DNA of 64,000 bases from Rhodanobacter sp. B04 (GTDB lineage: Bacteria > Pseudomonadota > Gammaproteobacteria > Xanthomonadales > Rhodanobacteraceae). The stretch spans positions 124,001 through 188,000 of the forward strand of contig NZ_MUNV01000006.1 of assembly GCF_002001125.1 (NCBI RefSeq). The letters are read 5' to 3'. Below the pieces are notes generated by a model that worked only from the letters and a program-made list of their open reading frames with translations, did not search any database and had not been told where the DNA came from. How positions within the stretch are numbered: position 1 is the first letter of the stretch; every line of letters starts with the position of its first letter. The position numbers were made by a program, and so were the translations under genes. Shown here one piece after another: positions 60,667 to 64,000 of this stretch.

Positions 60667-60782
60667 GCCTGAGCCCTTTCCGTGCCGACCCCATCGGCGC
60701 AGGAACGAGTTCTAACACGGGCAGCGCCGGCGTGGTTGGCGCGGCGCACAAGGGTTGTTGCGGAGTGCGTGGCGTATCCATG

Positions 60783-60810
60783 GATGAGGCCCGCCGAAGC
60801 GGGCCTCATC
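60783..60810 (-). terminator. 12-bp UUCG stem-loop after putA
   Basis: Perfect 12-bp stem GATGAGGCCCGC / GCGGGCCTCATC. On the minus strand the loop is C(UUCG)G, a very stable tetraloop. It lies 6 bases after the putA stop. No T-run follows, so it may act as a terminator or protect the 3' end. Confidence 0.6.
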
Positions 60811-60816
60811 GGGCGT

Positions 60817-63800
60817 TTACTCGCCGATCGTCAACAGCGAGGCGTTGCCGCCGGCCGCCGTGGTGTTGATGGTGAGCGTGCGCTCGCCAGCGAAGCGCAG
60901 CAGGTAGTGCGGGCCGCCGGCCTTGGGGCCGGTGCCGGACAGGTTCTCGCCGCCGAACGGCTGCACGCCGACCACCGCGCCGATCTGGTTGCGGTTGACG
61001 TAGCAGTTGCCGACGCGGGCGTGGCTGGCGATGTAGTCGACGGTGTCGTTGATGCGGCTGTGGATGCCGAGCGTGAGGCCATAGCCGGTGGCGTTGATCT
61101 GCTCGACCACCTGCTTCAGTTCGCTGCCCTTCCAGCGGATCACGTGCAGCACCGGGCCGAACACTTCGCGGGTCAGCGTGGCGAGCGAGGGAATTTCGTA
61201 GGCGCGCGGGGCGAAGAAGGTGCCGTTGGCGGTGAGTGCCGGGTCGAGTGCTACTTCGCCGATCTTCTTCGCTTCCTTGTCCATGCGCGCAGCGTGGTCG
61301 ACCAGGATCTTCCTGGCGTCCTCGTCGATCACCGGGCCGACGTCGGTGGACAGCTGGCCGGGGTCACCCACCTTCAGCTCGCCCATTGCACCGGCAAGCA
61401 TCGCGCAGACCTTGTCGGCGATGTCTTCCTGCACGAACAGCACGCGGGCGGCCGAGCAGCGCTGGCCGGCGGACTGGAACGCGGAGGCGATCACGTCCTT
61501 GACGATCTGCTCGGGCAGCGCGGAGGAGTCGGCGATCATCGCGTTCTGGCCGCCGGTCTCGGCGATCAGCGCGGCGATCGACGCATTGCGCGCAGCCAGC
61601 GCGCGATTGATCGCCCAGGCGGTCTCGGTGGAGCCGGTGAAGGCGACGCCGGCCACGCGCGGATCGCGGGTCAGGGCGGCGCCGACGGTGGCGCCGTCAC
61701 CCGGCAGGTACTGCAGCACGTCGGCCGGCACGCCGGCGTCGTGCAGCAGCTTCACGGCGGCGTAGCCGATCAGCGAGGTCTGCTCGGCCGGCTTGGCGAT
61801 CACGCTGTTGCCGGCCGCGAGTGCGGCGCTGACCTGGCCGAGGAAGATCGCCAGCGGGAAGTTCCACGGGCTGATGCAGACGAACACGCCGCGGCCGTTG
61901 AGGAACAGCTGGTTGCTCTCGCCGGTCGGGCCCGGCAACTGTTCGGGCTGACCGAACAGGCGGCGCGCCATGGTGGCGTAGTAGCGCAGGAAGTCGGCGG
62001 CCTCGCGGATCTCGGCGATCGCGTCGGGCAGGCTCTTGCCGGCCTCGCGCACGCACAGCGCGATGAACTCGCCGCGGTGCGCTTCGAGCTGCTCGGCGGC
62101 ATGTTCGAGGATCGCGGCGCGGCTGGCCGCGGGCAGGCGATCCCAGCCGTGCTGCGCGGCGACGGCATTGCTCAGTGCCTTGTCGACGGTGGTGCCGTCG
62201 GCGCTGACGTAGCTACCCACGGTCTGGCGGCGGTCGGCGGGGTTGGTCACCTGCACGGTCGGGCCGTTGGCCGTTGCACCCGGCACAAGCGGACCGGCGG
62301 TCCATGGGCCAGCGTTCGCGTTGACCGCATCGGCCATCGCCTTCAGTTCGTTGTCGTTGGAGAAGTTGACGCCCATGGAATTCTTCCGAAGTTCACCATA
62401 AAGATTCACCGGCAGCGGAATGCGCGGGTGCGGGATCGAAGCGAAGGCGCGCACCGTTTCGCACGGGTCGGCGACCAGCGTGCGCACCGGCACGCTCTCG
62501 TCGACGACGCGGTTGACGAAGCTGGTGTTGGCGCCGTTCTCGAGCAGGCGACGCACCAGATACGGCAGCAGGTCTTCGTGCGTGCCGACCGGTGCGTAGA
62601 CGCGGCAGGGCACGTTGAGGTTCTGCGGGCCGATCACTTCGGCATACAGGTCGGTGCCCATGCCGTGCAGGCGCTGGTATTCGTACGGACGGCCCTGCGC
62701 GATGTGATGCACGGCGGCGATCGAGTGCGCGTTATGCGTGGCGAACTGCGGGTAGATCAGCTCGACGCCGGCGTTGAACAGGCGGCGTGCGCAGGCCAGG
62801 TACGACACGTCGGTGTTCGGCTTGCGCGTATACACCGGATAGCCGGCCAGGCCGTTTTCCTGCGCGCGCTTGATTTCGGCGTCCCAGTAGGCGCCCTTGA
62901 CCAGGCGTACATACCAACGACGATTGGCGGCACGGGCGGTCTCGATCAGCCAGTCGATCACGAACGGGGTGCGCTTGGCATACGCCTGCACCACGATGCC
63001 GAGGCCGTTCCAGCCTTCCAGCGAAGGATGCGCGAACACGTCGCCGATGATGTCCAGCGACAGTTCCAGCCGCTCGGCCTCTTCGGCATCCACCGACAGC
63101 GCGATGCCGTGCTTCATCGCCAGCTGCGACAGTTCCAGCAGCTTCTCGCTGAGCTGGCGGTGGGCGAGTTCGCGCTTGGCCACCTCGTAGCGCGGGTGCA
63201 GCGCGGACAACTTCACCGAGATCGACGGCGCATCGGTATGGTTCGCGAACGGGCCGCGCGCGCCGATCGCGGCGATCGCGTTGCGGTAATCCTGCTGGTA
63301 GCGCTCGGCGGTCTCGCTGGTCAGCGCCGACTCGCCCAGCATGTCGTAGGAATAGCGGTACACCGCGTATTCCTTCTTCGCGCAGCGGTCCAGCGCCTCG
63401 TCGATGGTCTGCCCCATCACGAACTGGTGACCCATGATGCGCATCGCCTGGCGCACGGCGAGGCGGATCGCCGGTTCGCCGGCACGGCCGACCAGCCGCT
63501 TCAGCGCGCCGGTGAAATCGTGGCGGGTGTCCTCGGCGAGATTCACCAGATGTCCGGTGAGCATCAGGCCCCAGGTGGAGGCGTTGACGAACAGCGACTC
63601 GCTCTGGCCCAGATGCTTCTTCCAGTCCGCATCGCCCAGCTTGTCGCGGATCAGCTTGTCGGCGGTGGCCTTGTCGGGGATGCGCAGCAGCGCTTCGGCC
63701 ACGCACATCAACAGCACGCCTTCCTCGGAGGAGAGGTCGTACTGGCGCATGAAGGATTCGACGGCGCTCTGGTCCTTCGCGCGTGCACGCACGCGCGTGA

Positions 63801-63972
63801 CGAGGTCGGCGGCGAGATCGATCACCTTCTCACGCTCGACCGGCGGCAAGGTGGCCTGGACGAGCAGGTCGTTGACCGCTTCGGTCTCGTCGCGCAGCCA
63901 TGCGGCGGTGATGCGCGCACGGGCCGGCTCGGCGCCGGCGGGGAGTTCGGGGCTGAGGATGGGTTGGGTCAC
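60817..63972 (-). CDS. putA: Bifunctional proline dehydrogenase / delta-1-pyrroline-5-carboxylate dehydrogenase
   Basis: At least 1051 residues. The arm region is followed by the FAD-dependent proline dehydrogenase barrel (about 190-490, with LHGMGTDLYAEV and RRLLENGANTSFVNRVVDE), then the NAD-dependent aldehyde dehydrogenase domain with Glu805 (ALIAETGGQNAMIADSS) and Cys839 (GQRCSAARV). It oxidises proline to glutamate in two steps with channelled intermediate at the inner membrane. No N-terminal RHH DNA-binding domain is visible, so it is the short, non-repressor type. The start called is GTG at 63972, but the frame stays open to the window edge, so a few more upstream residues, or even an extra domain, cannot be ruled out. 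Confidence 0.9.
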   Translation of the reverse strand: MTQPILSPELPAGAEPARARITAAWLRDETEAVNDLLVQATLPPVEREKVIDLAADLVTRVRARAKDQSAVESFMRQYDLSSEEGVLLMCVAEALLRIPDKATADKLIRDKLGDADWKKHLGQSESLFVNASTWGLMLTGHLVNLAEDTRHDFTGALKRLVGRAGEPAIRLAVRQAMRIMGHQFVMGQTIDEALDRCAKKEYAVYRYSYDMLGESALTSETAERYQQDYRNAIAAIGARGPFANHTDAPSISVKLSALHPRYEVAKRELAHRQLSEKLLELSQLAMKHGIALSVDAEEAERLELSLDIIGDVFAHPSLEGWNGLGIVVQAYAKRTPFVIDWLIETARAANRRWYVRLVKGAYWDAEIKRAQENGLAGYPVYTRKPNTDVSYLACARRLFNAGVELIYPQFATHNAHSIAAVHHIAQGRPYEYQRLHGMGTDLYAEVIGPQNLNVPCRVYAPVGTHEDLLPYLVRRLLENGANTSFVNRVVDESVPVRTLVADPCETVRAFASIPHPRIPLPVNLYGELRKNSMGVNFSNDNELKAMADAVNANAGPWTAGPLVPGATANGPTVQVTNPADRRQTVGSYVSADGTTVDKALSNAVAAQHGWDRLPAASRAAILEHAAEQLEAHRGEFIALCVREAGKSLPDAIAEIREAADFLRYYATMARRLFGQPEQLPGPTGESNQLFLNGRGVFVCISPWNFPLAIFLGQVSAALAAGNSVIAKPAEQTSLIGYAAVKLLHDAGVPADVLQYLPGDGATVGAALTRDPRVAGVAFTGSTETAWAINRALAARNASIAALIAETGGQNAMIADSSALPEQIVKDVIASAFQSAGQRCSAARVLFVQEDIADKVCAMLAGAMGELKVGDPGQLSTDVGPVIDEDARKILVDHAARMDKEAKKIGEVALDPALTANGTFFAPRAYEIPSLATLTREVFGPVLHVIRWKGSELKQVVEQINATGYGLTLGIHSRINDTVDYIASHARVGNCYVNRNQIGAVVGVQPFGGENLSGTGPKAGGPHYLLRFAGERTLTINTTAAGGNASLLTIGE

Positions 63973-64000
63973 AGGGGAAGCCGGTGCGAGGGCAGGGACG

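Noticed and set aside
60817..63972. PutA as an autoregulatory repressor
   Set aside because: No RHH domain is visible at the N-terminus, although the frame is open at the window edge.
1..64000. CRISPR arrays, tRNA or rRNA genes, prophage or insertion sequences
   Set aside because: No repeat-spacer pattern, cloverleaf-like sequence, transposase or integrase motif was seen on either strand.

Overview
The window is high-GC, gene-dense, single-chromosome-like DNA from a gammaproteobacterium. The gene set (MdtABC-type efflux pump, TonB-dependent receptors, sedolisin, tandem DsbA proteins beside cytochrome c4, a short PutA, GH17-like membrane protein, YcgL) fits the Xanthomonadales, most likely a Rhodanobacteraceae genus such as Dyella, Rhodanobacter or Frateuria. 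That placement is an inference from protein similarity. No rRNA, tRNA, CRISPR array, prophage or intact insertion sequence was found.

Layout. 1-5.9 kb: the tail of an ArsR-like regulator, a DUF1161 protein, a DUF2167 membrane protein and a secreted sedolisin peptidase with two PKD repeats, then a 790-bp A/T-rich gene-free stretch. 5.9-16.4 kb: a flavoprotein and a four-gene RND efflux operon (adaptor, two permeases, outer-membrane channel) joined by ATGA overlaps. 16.4-21.7 kb, all minus strand: glutaminyl cyclotransferase, DbpA helicase, OsmC protein, FMN reductase, then an A/T-richer pair made of an ArsR repressor and a cupin-DUF2867 fusion. 21.9-25.3 kb: pterin/folate genes folB and folK, a six-helix membrane protein, a pteridine-reductase-like SDR and an EcsC protein. 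25.5-29.1 kb: a TonB receptor behind a perfect 18-bp palindrome, and a MidA-type methyltransferase.

29.1-43.6 kb: LTA-synthase-like phosphotransferase, cca, histidine phosphatase, lytic transglycosylase slt, GH17-like glucan protein with a small membrane protein and an EEP-family hydrolase, two DsbA-like oxidoreductases, cytochrome c4, engB, msrC, bioD and a small conserved protein. 43.6-52.9 kb: M3 dipeptidyl carboxypeptidase lipoprotein, KefB/C-like antiporter, glycosyltransferase 9, a 1149-residue membrane ankyrin protein and YcgL. 52.9-64 kb: an aldehyde dehydrogenase, TonB receptor, diheme cytochrome c lipoprotein and beta-helix lipoprotein that look like one operon next to an AraC regulator, then putA, whose frame is open at the right edge.

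Most genes are housekeeping or envelope functions. The most promising uncharacterised system is the 52.9-60.7 kb locus: the beta-helix and SO2930-type cytochrome pair is a known co-occurring pair of unknown function, and here it sits with a receptor, an aldehyde dehydrogenase and a ligand-responsive regulator. The ArsR/cupin-DUF2867 pair is the second.
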